Assembly (NCBI RefSeq): GCF_014117215.1
Contig: NZ_JACGXS010000009.1
Location: forward strand, 108,957-172,956
Length of the DNA stretch: 64,000 bases
Reading direction: 5' to 3'
Source: Stenotrophomonas tumulicola
GTDB taxonomy: Bacteria; Pseudomonadota; Gammaproteobacteria; Xanthomonadales; Xanthomonadaceae
Every line of letters starts with the position of its first letter. The stretch's first letter is position 1. The translations under genes and the position numbers were made by a program. Of this stretch, positions 44,957-53,391 are shown one piece after another. The notes under the pieces were generated by a model. That model made no database searches, was not told the DNA's origin, and worked only from the letters and a program-made list of their open reading frames with translations.

Positions 44957-45892
44957 ATGGCAAGTCGTGGCGAATGGATGCAGGCTGGGCTGGATGGCAA
45001 TGGGCTGGCGCTGGAGATTGCGCCCTTGGACAAGCCTGTGCTGCCGCGGTCGGGCTGGAACGTGCGTTACGCCGACCACTTGGACACGACGGGCTTGATG
45101 CACAAGTACGCCAGCCACGGCACCGTCGACAAGGATGCGATCCAGACGGTCAATTACGTGGTGGGCGCCGATGGGCTTGCCGCTGCTGTGGGTGCGGACC
45201 GGTTCAGCGCCATCATCTCTTCGCACGTGCTCGAACACGTCCCCAATCCGATACGCTGGCTGCAGGATATCCATGCCATCTGCGCCGATGGTGGAACCGC
45301 AGTGTTCGCGGTACCTGATCGCCTGCGCTGTTTTGACAGCTTGCGCCGACCCTCGGTGATTGCCGATTGGCTCGGGGCCTATCTGGAAGGCGCCTGGCGT
45401 CCATCCCCGCGCAACGTCATTGATGCTCTGCTGGGCGAGTGCTCATGGAAAGGGCAAATCACTTGGGAGGGCGAGCCTGCGATGGACGCCCTCCGCCACA
45501 ACCGGCAACCGGCGCTCGCGCTCGAGATGGCGCGGCAGGCGGTGGCATCAAGTGATTACTACGATGTGCACTGCTGGGTCTTCCAGCCCAGCGAACTGTT
45601 CGCCATCTTCCATGGCCTGGCCGTCTTGGACCTGTTCCCGTTCACCTTCAGCGGCTTCCGCGGCACCGAAGGCAATGAGTTCCTGTTCCGCTTGGTACGC
45701 GACGATGCCAGTTCCTGGGAAGAACGGCTGGGGAGCCTGCCACTTGCCAGGACCGGCCGCGCTGCTGCGCTTCCCGAAGACTTCAGCGTGGCCGCCTACC
45801 TGGCCAACAACCCGGATCTGGTCGCGGCCCGGGTCGATCCCATCATCCATTGGCTGGAATACGGCCGCCACGAAGGGCGACGCCACGCCTGA
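44957..45892 (+). CDS. Methyltransferase type 11 family protein with C-terminal glycan-locus domain
   Basis: 311 residues. It resembles class I methyltransferases but has a shortened SAM motif I; recognisable parts are DRFSAIISSHVLEHVPNPIRWL (motif IV region at about 80-100) and the post-core strand. The C-terminus FSVAAYLANNPDLVAARVDPIIHWLEYGRHEGRR (about 275-310) is a repeat unit often found at the ends of rhamnan/GT4 proteins in polysaccharide loci. It is likely a sugar or chain methylase. It is the last plus-strand gene of the export half and ends 11 bases before the opposing operon. Confidence 0.72.
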   Translation: MASRGEWMQAGLDGNGLALEIAPLDKPVLPRSGWNVRYADHLDTTGLMHKYASHGTVDKDAIQTVNYVVGADGLAAAVGADRFSAIISSHVLEHVPNPIRWLQDIHAICADGGTAVFAVPDRLRCFDSLRRPSVIADWLGAYLEGAWRPSPRNVIDALLGECSWKGQITWEGEPAMDALRHNRQPALALEMARQAVASSDYYDVHCWVFQPSELFAIFHGLAVLDLFPFTFSGFRGTEGNEFLFRLVRDDASSWEERLGSLPLARTGRAAALPEDFSVAAYLANNPDLVAARVDPIIHWLEYGRHEGRRHA

Positions 45893-45903
45893 ACCACCAC
45901 GCC

Positions 45904-47286
45904 TCAGTGGACCGGCGCAGCTTCCCTGCCTTCGGCAGGCACCACCTTCACGAACAATGCCCCGCGCAGCGCCGGGTCGTCCAGCAATGCCTTCAGTCGC
46001 CCCGCATCGGGGTAGGGAATATGCTGGTATTCCACCTGCAGGGCGGACGGATCGTTGCTGGTCAGGTAACGCAGCACGTTGCGTTGCTGGATCTGTCCGA
46101 GCTCAGCACGTTCCCTGACCATGGCCATGTCCGCTGGAACATGGCGCAGCATGCCGGCGGTGAAGGTGACGGCGAACGCGGCCGCAACCAGCGCCGCGCC
46201 GGTACGCACGGCCGATGGGCGGACCATCGTCCGCAGTAGTTGGACGGCGAACCAGGCGTTGCCGAACAGCCCGGGAATGAACAGTTCGGTATAGCGCGAA
46301 GTCGGGGCTTCCATGCCGTGACCGCGGCCGTAGGCGATGGCCGCGCCCTGCAGGGCCGACCAGATGCATAGGCCAGCCATCACCAGTTCGCTGCGTGATG
46401 CCTGCCGGCGCAGCAGCATGCGCGAAATCATCAGGACCGACGGCAGCCACAGCGCCACTACGGCCAAGTGGTACTTCGACACCGGCCAGCCCAGAACGTG
46501 GCTGACCGCGTCAATGAATTCCAGCGCGCCCTGCGCTTGCAGCGTGCGATGCTCGGGAATGACCGGGATGGCCAGGTAGCCCGCCACCGCAATGGCAGCA
46601 AGCATGACCACGGCCCCCAGCGCGGGCCAGCGACGACCGGGCAGGCAGATGCAGGCCAGCACATAGGTTGCGCCCACGGCGACGGGGGTGAGCATTCCCG
46701 ATGCCATCGTCAACGTGGCGAAGATGCTCAGGGCCACCGCGCCGGCGATGGCGATGATGTTCTCGTGCTGGCGGGCGGCCAGACCCACCGCCAGCAGGCT
46801 GGCAAGGATCAGGAAATAGAACTGGCTCTGGAACCCGACCAGGATGTTTTCCCACGCGAACGGGAGCACTGCGGCAGCGAGCGCCACCAGCACCACCAGC
46901 CAGTCAAGGCGGGACCTGCGTTCATCGCGCAGGGCGTGCCAGACCAGCAGAGCGGGGATGAAGCAGTACACCAGCGCACTGACCCGCGCCTCGTACATGT
47001 TGTTCCACTGGCCGGTTACCAGATAGCTGCCCAGCGTGACCAGACGGGTCGGCAGGATGCGGTGTTCGTTGTGCGTGCGGATCAGGTCCGCCCATTGCAG
47101 GGTGCCGTCTATCCACGGCTTGAGCAGGAAGGCTGCTTCGCCGTCCCACTGGTCCCAGTAGGGAACTGGTACTGCGTAGAACTGGATGTACAGCAGCCTG
47201 GCCACCAGGGCCAGCAGCGCGACGCCGACCGCGATGGTGGCGGCGGAGGGGGCGACGCGGCGTTCCACGTTGACGGAACTGGTCAT
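45904..47286 (-). CDS. Multi-pass membrane glycosyltransferase, GT-C type (1)
   Basis: 460 residues with about ten hydrophobic helices. The first periplasmic loop carries acidic residues D45 and D48 in VPYWDQWDGEAAF, the position of the catalytic carboxylate in GT-C transferases that use polyprenyl-phosphate sugars. A C-terminal periplasmic tail of about 70 residues follows the last helix. No family name could be fixed. The start overlaps gtrA(1) by four bases. Probably transfers a flipped lipid-linked sugar onto O-antigen or another envelope glycan. Confidence 0.65.
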   Translation of the reverse strand: MTSSVNVERRVAPSAATIAVGVALLALVARLLYIQFYAVPVPYWDQWDGEAAFLLKPWIDGTLQWADLIRTHNEHRILPTRLVTLGSYLVTGQWNNMYEARVSALVYCFIPALLVWHALRDERRSRLDWLVVLVALAAAVLPFAWENILVGFQSQFYFLILASLLAVGLAARQHENIIAIAGAVALSIFATLTMASGMLTPVAVGATYVLACICLPGRRWPALGAVVMLAAIAVAGYLAIPVIPEHRTLQAQGALEFIDAVSHVLGWPVSKYHLAVVALWLPSVLMISRMLLRRQASRSELVMAGLCIWSALQGAAIAYGRGHGMEAPTSRYTELFIPGLFGNAWFAVQLLRTMVRPSAVRTGAALVAAAFAVTFTAGMLRHVPADMAMVRERAELGQIQQRNVLRYLTSNDPSALQVEYQHIPYPDAGRLKALLDDPALRGALFVKVVPAEGREAAPVH

Positions 47287-47684
47287 GGATGCTTCTCGCG
47301 GAAAGTGAGCGCTTTGTGACCCACATAACTGGTGAACACCGGCACGGCCACGCCCACTGCATGGGCGACGGTTTCCGGATGGAAGGTCATGCCGACGGCG
47401 GGGAACGCCCAGCGGGCGAGCGCCAGGCTGATCGCCAGCGTCTGCAGGACGGCCAGCAGGTTGATGGCTACGAACCACGCGGCCTGATGGTGCAACGGGT
47501 TGCTGGAAGCCTCGAAGACGAAGCGACGGTTCAGCAGGAACGCGGTCACCATGCCGATGCAGTAGGCCATGATGATCGCCGCTGCATACGGCATGACCTG
47601 GCTCAGCAGGATACGCGATCCGAAGTTCGCCGCGGCGGCGATGCCGCCAGCGACGAGAAACCGCACGAATTGCGGACTGATCAT
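47283..47684 (-). CDS. GtrA-family flippase-like membrane protein (1)
   Basis: 133 residues with four hydrophobic helices and the GtrA pattern: RFLVAGGIAAAANFGSRI at the start, LNRRFVFEAS after helix 2, and YVGHKALTFREKHP at the end. GtrA proteins are thought to flip polyprenyl-phosphate-linked single sugars. It overlaps its neighbours by four bases on both sides (FAD oxidoreductase upstream, GT-C downstream), indicating a tight unit. Confidence 0.87.
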   Translation of the reverse strand: MISPQFVRFLVAGGIAAAANFGSRILLSQVMPYAAAIIMAYCIGMVTAFLLNRRFVFEASSNPLHHQAAWFVAINLLAVLQTLAISLALARWAFPAVGMTFHPETVAHAVGVAVPVFTSYVGHKALTFREKHP

Positions 47685-48982
47685 GCCTCAAGCACTTCTT
47701 GGGCGAGGCGATCGGCGGCCTGCAGGCTTTCCGAGATCGAGCGGTCCTCGGGGTAGTAATAGGCGGTGTCGGCCATGAAAAAGCCGGCCACCGGCGTGCG
47801 CATCGCCGGCAGCATGTCCTGGAAGCCCGGAGGGCAGATGGTCTGCGCGAACTCGTAGCGATGACAGTGCGTGGCGAGCACCCAGTCACGCTTGAACTGA
47901 GGATTCAGGCGCGGCAGGTAACCCAGCACTTCTTCGACCAGCTCGGCATTGGATGCCTTCCACTTGGGGTGGGTCTTGGGCATGTAGAACGGCGCGTACA
48001 GGATCTTCTGCCCCGGATGCTCGCCCGGGTTGAGGTTGCTGTACTCGATGACGCCCGGAATGGCGATGCCTGGATCGCTGATGTTCATCCAGAAGTTCTC
48101 GCTGACCGCATGCTTGAGCTTGAGGATCACGCAGGCCACGGGAATGTTCTCCACGGCGCGGATCTGCGCACGGAAGTCTTCCGGCAGGCCGGGAACCATG
48201 GCCGGGACATACTGGATGGGAGCGGTGGAAACCACGCCGTCGTAGGCGGTGAAGTTATCGCCGGTGCGGATGCCGGTGACCCGGCCGTTTTCGCTGACCA
48301 CTTCGTCGATGCCCTGGGACAGGAAGATGCGACCGCCGCGATCGACGATGTCCTTCTCCATACGGTCAAGCAGCGTCATCGAGCCACCTTCGAGGTAACC
48401 CAGGCTCTCGTTCATCAGGTTGCGGCGCGACAGCGCGATACGCTTGATGCGCGTGCCGATCCAGCTGGCCGACAGGTTGTCCTTGTACTCGAAGAATTTC
48501 AGGTGGAAGGCGTCCTTCCACATCACGTTGTACGCCCTCTCGCCGATCCAACGGCGAATCCAGGCGCCTGCTTCTTCCTTGTCCAGCGCCGTCCAGTCCT
48601 TGATGCCCTTCGTGTACATCACGTGCAGGGCGTAGCGGAACTTGCTGACCGGCCCCAGGTGAGGGAAGCCCAGTAGGGCGAACGGCGTGCCCCACTTGAA
48701 TAGGCGCCCGTTGTAGAAGTAGCCCATCTTGGTATCGGTCCACTTCAGCGTGTGGCCCAGGCCGTAGCGTTCGAGCAGGGCGAACAACGGGTCATCGGTC
48801 TTGCAGATGAAGTGGTAGTAGCGTTCGATGGGCAGGCCGTCGAAATCGAAGGCCGCGGACATGCCCCCGATGCGGTCGTCACGCTCGTAGATATCGACCT
48901 GGTGCCCCGCATCGAGGAGGCGGACGGCGGCCATCAGGCCCATTGGGCCTGCGCCGACGATGGCATAGCGCTGGTTGCTCAT
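47681..48982 (-). CDS. FAD/NAD(P)-dependent oxidoreductase of a GtrA operon
   Basis: 433 residues with an N-terminal FAD-binding motif AIVGAGPMGLMAAVRLLDAG and the second dinucleotide fingerprint YERDDRIGGMSAAF. The C-terminus MADTAYYYPEDRSISESLQAADRLA contains the FAD ribityl site. It belongs to the amine oxidase/protoporphyrinogen oxidase/UDP-galactopyranose mutase-like group. In this setting it probably acts on a sugar or lipid-linked sugar, possibly pyranose-furanose conversion or oxidation. The substrate is not identifiable by eye. Confidence 0.75.
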   Translation of the reverse strand: MSNQRYAIVGAGPMGLMAAVRLLDAGHQVDIYERDDRIGGMSAAFDFDGLPIERYYHFICKTDDPLFALLERYGLGHTLKWTDTKMGYFYNGRLFKWGTPFALLGFPHLGPVSKFRYALHVMYTKGIKDWTALDKEEAGAWIRRWIGERAYNVMWKDAFHLKFFEYKDNLSASWIGTRIKRIALSRRNLMNESLGYLEGGSMTLLDRMEKDIVDRGGRIFLSQGIDEVVSENGRVTGIRTGDNFTAYDGVVSTAPIQYVPAMVPGLPEDFRAQIRAVENIPVACVILKLKHAVSENFWMNISDPGIAIPGVIEYSNLNPGEHPGQKILYAPFYMPKTHPKWKASNAELVEEVLGYLPRLNPQFKRDWVLATHCHRYEFAQTICPPGFQDMLPAMRTPVAGFFMADTAYYYPEDRSISESLQAADRLAQEVLEA

Positions 48983-49053
48983 TGGTTTGACCTGGATGCT
49001 GGAGTCTGTAGTGAATGCTGACACGTATCTGCCTTGTCTGATCGCGCGCTCGG

Positions 49054-49578
49054 TCAGTCCGGGCGGCGGGCCTCTCCGTCGGGCTTCGATTCGGAGAAGG
49101 TCCAGTATTTGTGGATGATGAAGCTGGTGACCGCCAGGGTGGAGAGGGCGCCGGCATGTCCCAGCGTCTCGGCGAGGGGAACCGATAGCAGCGTTGTCCA
49201 CTCGATGAGCTTGAAGAAGGCATTGCTCAGCAGTGTGGTTTGCAGCAGGCCGATCACGTTCACGACGAAGAACTTGCCCAGCTCTGTGCTCCGCGCCTGG
49301 CCGCGGAACACCAGGCGCTTGTTCAGCGCATACGCTGCAAGTGTGCTGAAGAAGTAGGACACGATGACCGAGGCGGTGTAGCCCATGAACTGCGCGAACA
49401 GCAGGCGCAAGGTAACGCCCAGTACCGCAGACGAGCCACCGGAGACCAGGAACAGCAGGTAGCGACGGCTGAAGAAGTCGCGCAGCAGGCCGCCTTTCCG
49501 GGTCTTTTCCTCGCCGCCGGTGGAACGCGCATCCGCATGCGAGGGTGTCCGGTTCCTGTCAGGCACAGGGGTACTCAC
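49054..49578 (-). CDS. GtrA-family flippase-like membrane protein (2)
   Basis: 174 residues: about 35 polar residues, then four hydrophobic helices with GtrA features (YLLFLVSGGSSAVLGVTLRL, YALNKRLVFRGQ, SFIIHKYWTF). In mycobacteria a GtrA-family protein (Rv3789) is encoded next to dprE1 and dprE2, and the same neighbourhood is seen here. It overlaps the upstream GT-C gene by four bases, which suggests that the pair flips and then uses one lipid-linked sugar. Confidence 0.87.
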   Translation of the reverse strand: MSTPVPDRNRTPSHADARSTGGEEKTRKGGLLRDFFSRRYLLFLVSGGSSAVLGVTLRLLFAQFMGYTASVIVSYFFSTLAAYALNKRLVFRGQARSTELGKFFVVNVIGLLQTTLLSNAFFKLIEWTTLLSVPLAETLGHAGALSTLAVTSFIIHKYWTFSESKPDGEARRPD

Positions 49579-51707
49579 TGCGGAACTCCTTCGCGGCTGC
49601 AGCCGGCGGGGGCGTAATACAGCAACATGGTCGGGCTGTGGTACACGTTCAAAGTGCTCACGGGAACCTCGTCGAAATCGGATGCCATGCGCGCGACCAG
49701 GCGGAACCCACGCTGTTCAAGTTGGTGGTAGTAGTTCTTTGACCAGCCGTCGTTGTAGTGGATGCCTTGGTAGAGCTCGCACTCGCCAGCGGGCTGCGGG
49801 AAAGTGGATGCCATGATGTCCGGGAAGCCGATCTGCTTGATACCGGCAGCGCCGAACTCATGAACGTACGCATCGAGCTTGCGGGCGTGGGCGCGGTCCA
49901 TGGCTGACAGGCTCTCTGCGGAGAAGTGCGGGGCCAGGCGGCTCGTCACAGACAGCGCGGTCCAGCCGCAGAAGGCCAGTGCGACCGCGAGCGCCAGCCG
50001 AAGCGCAGGAAGCATCCAGTTCCGCTCTGGCAGGACATGCAGCAGCCAGTGCTCGATGTTGACGATGCCGATGACCGAGACCAGGATAAAGCCGGGCAGG
50101 AACGGGCCGAAGTTGCGCTCGAAGAACACTTCCTGGAACAGGAAGGCGAGCAACGTGATGCCGAGGACGCCGCCGAGGGCGTACTTGGCCGGTGCAAGCA
50201 CGCCGCGGGAATAGCCTGCCAGGTGCAGGACGAGCAGCGGCAGCCCGATCGTCGCCGAATAGTAGCCGGCGATGAGGCCGACCTGTTTGCCCATCGAAGG
50301 CGACGGGAAGCCGTGTGGGGGATGGCCACCGCCATACTGGTTGTTCAGTGCCTGGATACCTGCGATGAACCCAGCCAGGTCGACAACGATCGACGGTGAT
50401 GCGATGCAGAATCCGGCGACGAAGCCGAGCGCCGACCAGAGGCCATGCAGCAGCAGCGGCTTGACACGCGCGGCCATATCACCGGAGCGGGGCAGCATGG
50501 GCATGGCGGAAACGATGCAGAACAACAGGAAGATCACATAGGTGAACTTGATCGTGGTCAGCATGCCTGCAAGCAGGCCGATGGCGGCCATCAGCAGGTG
50601 GCGGTTGCGTTCCCGGATGGGTTTGAGGGTGGCTAGCGCGAAGACCAGCGTCGCCAGCAAGGTACTCAGTGATTCAAGGCGCGCGTAATGGGCGTCCTGG
50701 TAAAGTTGGGGAACAATGGCGATCAATGTCGTACCGATGACGGCGTACAGCGCGTTGGTATGGCGCAGGAGCAGCAGCAGGCACAGGACCAGAGTCGCTG
50801 CTGCGCTCCAGCGCGACAGGTCCAGCAGGTGCTTTAGCAGGGCAGGCTCGCTCGCGAACGCGTCCGGCGAGAGCACCTTGGCGCTGGCGTAGGCGGCGAG
50901 GATGTATCCGGAGAAGTTGTAGCGGAAGTCGGCAAATACTGGCAGGTCGGCCTTGGCAAAATCGGTATCCAGATCGCCGCGCCCGTGCATTGCTTCCATC
51001 ACCTTCACCGGAATCGATTCGTCCGGATGGACCCAGATACCGGCGATGTCGCCCCGGTACAGGTGACCACCGATCAGCAACGTCGCAAGCATGGCCACGG
51101 CCATCGGCATGTGGTTGATGATGCCTACCGGGCCGGAAGCGGGGCGGGCGCGGCGTGCCAGCAGGGCCAGCACGACAGCCAGACACAACAGCGCGATCGC
51201 CACGCCGCGGTCCGCATGCGCGCCCTGCTTCAGCGGAACCAGCCCTAAACCTGCCCATTGTGCGTGCTGTTCGCCGCGGTCCTGGAGGGTAGCGGTCAGG
51301 TCGGTGCCCTTCCACGGGTCCGGGATGTCCAACGCCACCGGGGTCCATCGCTCGGCCGCCCTCTGCTGCAGGGACATCGCCGCGCTGCTGCCGCCGGTGG
51401 GCTGCAGGTTCAGGCTGACGTCCTTGCCGTCCACGTAGCCGGCAACGACAAGCCCGAAGTTATCGAGCGTGCCGGCGGGAATGTGCATGACCAGCGTGCC
51501 CGTGGCGGCGTCACCGGCCTCGCAGTAGGTGATGGCGCCCTTGACGTTCGCATCGGCTTGGAGGTACGGCGACGTCGAAGGCGGGCACCCCCCCTGGAGG
51601 GCAGCGGCCGATTCCAGCCCGTCGTGGGCCGGGAGCAGCTTCCAGCAGAGTGCCAGCGCGATGCAGACGACCGCGCCAATGGTGGTAACGATGCGCATCC
51701 TTCGCAC
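49575..51707 (-). CDS. Multi-pass membrane glycosyltransferase, GT-C type (2)
   Basis: 710 residues. An N-terminal membrane anchor is followed by a periplasmic beta domain (about 35-165, GTLVMHIPAGTLDNFGLVVA), then about eleven membrane helices, and a C-terminal periplasmic tail from about 610. The segment WVHPDESIPVKVMEAM at the start of the membrane core matches the position and D/E content of the GT39/ArnT-PMT active loop. Likely a polyprenyl-phosphate-sugar transferase, and a candidate arabinofuranosyl transferase from context. An ATG three codons in (51698) is an alternative start. Confidence 0.72.
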   Translation of the reverse strand: MRRMRIVTTIGAVVCIALALCWKLLPAHDGLESAAALQGGCPPSTSPYLQADANVKGAITYCEAGDAATGTLVMHIPAGTLDNFGLVVAGYVDGKDVSLNLQPTGGSSAAMSLQQRAAERWTPVALDIPDPWKGTDLTATLQDRGEQHAQWAGLGLVPLKQGAHADRGVAIALLCLAVVLALLARRARPASGPVGIINHMPMAVAMLATLLIGGHLYRGDIAGIWVHPDESIPVKVMEAMHGRGDLDTDFAKADLPVFADFRYNFSGYILAAYASAKVLSPDAFASEPALLKHLLDLSRWSAAATLVLCLLLLLRHTNALYAVIGTTLIAIVPQLYQDAHYARLESLSTLLATLVFALATLKPIRERNRHLLMAAIGLLAGMLTTIKFTYVIFLLFCIVSAMPMLPRSGDMAARVKPLLLHGLWSALGFVAGFCIASPSIVVDLAGFIAGIQALNNQYGGGHPPHGFPSPSMGKQVGLIAGYYSATIGLPLLVLHLAGYSRGVLAPAKYALGGVLGITLLAFLFQEVFFERNFGPFLPGFILVSVIGIVNIEHWLLHVLPERNWMLPALRLALAVALAFCGWTALSVTSRLAPHFSAESLSAMDRAHARKLDAYVHEFGAAGIKQIGFPDIMASTFPQPAGECELYQGIHYNDGWSKNYYHQLEQRGFRLVARMASDFDEVPVSTLNVYHSPTMLLYYAPAGCSREGVPQ

Positions 51708-51711
51708 TCCT

Positions 51712-52656
51712 TCAGCGTTGCAGAACGATATGGCTGTAACGCTTGTCCGTGTAGCTTTCGCGGATGGCCTCTTCGAACGGCGTCTGCTTCACGCCGAACA
51801 CGGCCTCGGTGTCGATGCCCTTGAAGTCATCGCCGGCACTGAGTGCCTTCAGCTGGTCTGCGGTGAAAGGCGGCTTGCTGCTGAACAGGCTATAGACCTT
51901 CAGCAGGAAGGCGAAGAACCCGATCGGAATGTGCACGATCACCGTGTGCAGTCTCTTCACCCGCTTGATGGTGCGGATGATGTCCACGTAGTCCACGCGG
52001 GTATCGCCGACGACGTCGAACACCTCGCTATCGGGCTCGGTTTCGATGCACCTGGCGATGCAGCGGCAGAAGTCACGTTCGTACAGCGGCTGGCGCATGA
52101 ACTTGCCGTCGCCCGGAATCGGAAACACTGGCGTGCGCGCCATGAAGCGCGACAGCCAGCCCAGGTGCTTGGGGTCGAACCAGCCGAACATCAGCGTCGG
52201 CCGCAGCACGCAGTGGCGCTGGCCGCTGGCGACCACCATCTCTTCCTGCTCGCGCTTGGTGTTGGTGTAGTCATCCTTGGCCACCGAGTTCACCACCGAG
52301 GAACTGATATGCACCATGTAGGGCACGGCGGCGGCCTGGGTCGCCTTCAACACGTGGCTGGTCGCGGTGATGTTGTTGCGCACGAACAGATCGGTGGTCT
52401 TGCCGGTGATCTGTGCATGCAACTGCACCACGCAGGCAGCACCGTTGAACTCCCCGGCCCATGCGCCCGGCTCGGCCAGGTCGGCCAGCACCACGCGGAC
52501 GTCCGGGTGCAGCTTCTGCAGGATGTCCAGGTTGTGCGTGTGCTTGTCGATGGCCACCAGCTGGGTGTAACCCTGCTGCTTGAGCTCGACGATCAGGTTC
52601 TGCCCGACCAGCCCGGCGGCCCCGGTGATGACGATCTTGGCGTGCTTGTCGGTCAT
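51712..52656 (-). CDS. NAD-dependent epimerase/dehydratase
   Basis: 314-residue extended SDR: NAD loop VITGAAGLVGQNL, HISSSVVNS strand with catalytic serines, and the YTNTK (YxxxK) pair; C-terminal substrate domain from about 180. It is similar to the 3-beta-HSD/epimerase group, so sugar substrate is inferred from context only. One base separates it from the DprE2-like gene and four bases from the GT-C gene, placing it inside the arabinofuranose-type unit. Confidence 0.82.
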   Translation of the reverse strand: MTDKHAKIVITGAAGLVGQNLIVELKQQGYTQLVAIDKHTHNLDILQKLHPDVRVVLADLAEPGAWAGEFNGAACVVQLHAQITGKTTDLFVRNNITATSHVLKATQAAAVPYMVHISSSVVNSVAKDDYTNTKREQEEMVVASGQRHCVLRPTLMFGWFDPKHLGWLSRFMARTPVFPIPGDGKFMRQPLYERDFCRCIARCIETEPDSEVFDVVGDTRVDYVDIIRTIKRVKRLHTVIVHIPIGFFAFLLKVYSLFSSKPPFTADQLKALSAGDDFKGIDTEAVFGVKQTPFEEAIRESYTDKRYSHIVLQR

Positions 52657-52657
52657 G

Positions 52658-53389
52658 TCAGAGCTTGATCCTGCGGAAGACGAACTCGGGAATGTTCTTG
52701 ATGATCATCATGATCGCCCACCAGAAACCGGGCAGGTAGGCCACGGCCTTGCGCTTGCCGATGGCCTTCAGGATGCCGGCGGCCACCTTGTCCGGCGTTG
52801 CCCACAGCGCGCCCTTCTTGAAGGCGGCGGTCATCGGCGTATCGACGAAGCCGGGCTTGATCACCAGCACGTTGATGCCGGCCGGCCGCAGGCGCTGGCC
52901 CAGGCCACTCAGGTAGGCGGTCACGGCGGCCTTGGCGCTGCCATAGAGATAGTTGCTGGCGCGGCCACGGTCACCGGCCACCGAGGAGATCACTGCCAGG
53001 GTGGCGCCTGACTGCAGGCGCTGGGCCAGCGCGGCCGCCAGGGCGATGGTGGAGGTGCCATTGGTGGTGAACTCGCGCAGCGACAGCTCGACCGATGCAT
53101 CGCAGGCGGCCTGGTCAGGCAGCGTGCCGTGGGCGATGAGCACAGTATCCACGCCGCCCAAGGCCGACCAGGCATCGTCCAGCAGCGCGCCATGTGCGGA
53201 GAGGTCGTTCACGTCAAGCGCGCCGGTATGCACGTGCTGGGCACCACGCACGCGCAGGTCGGCGGCGATGGCGTCCAGCTTGCCGGCACTGCGGCCCACC
53301 AGGTAGAGCGCGGCGGCACGCCTGGCGTACAGGCGTGCGACGGATTCGGCGATGGCCGAGGTGGCGCCGATGATCAGGATCTTCTGCAT
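52658..53389 (-). CDS. DprE2-like short-chain dehydrogenase
   Basis: 243-residue classical SDR: GATSAIAESVARL at the N-terminus, AHG strand (VLIAHGTLPDQ), catalytic serine in VISSVAGDRGR and YGSAK. It is most similar in pattern to DprE2, the NADH-dependent reductase that turns polyprenyl-phospho-2-keto-erythro-pentofuranose into polyprenyl-phospho-arabinofuranose, and it lies two bases after a DprE1-like gene, the same pairing as in mycobacteria. A C-terminal hydrophobic segment (GFWWAIMMIIKNIPEFVF) suggests membrane association, suited to a lipid substrate. Confidence 0.78.
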   Translation of the reverse strand: MQKILIIGATSAIAESVARLYARRAAALYLVGRSAGKLDAIAADLRVRGAQHVHTGALDVNDLSAHGALLDDAWSALGGVDTVLIAHGTLPDQAACDASVELSLREFTTNGTSTIALAAALAQRLQSGATLAVISSVAGDRGRASNYLYGSAKAAVTAYLSGLGQRLRPAGINVLVIKPGFVDTPMTAAFKKGALWATPDKVAAGILKAIGKRKAVAYLPGFWWAIMMIIKNIPEFVFRRIKL

Positions 53390-53391
53390 GC

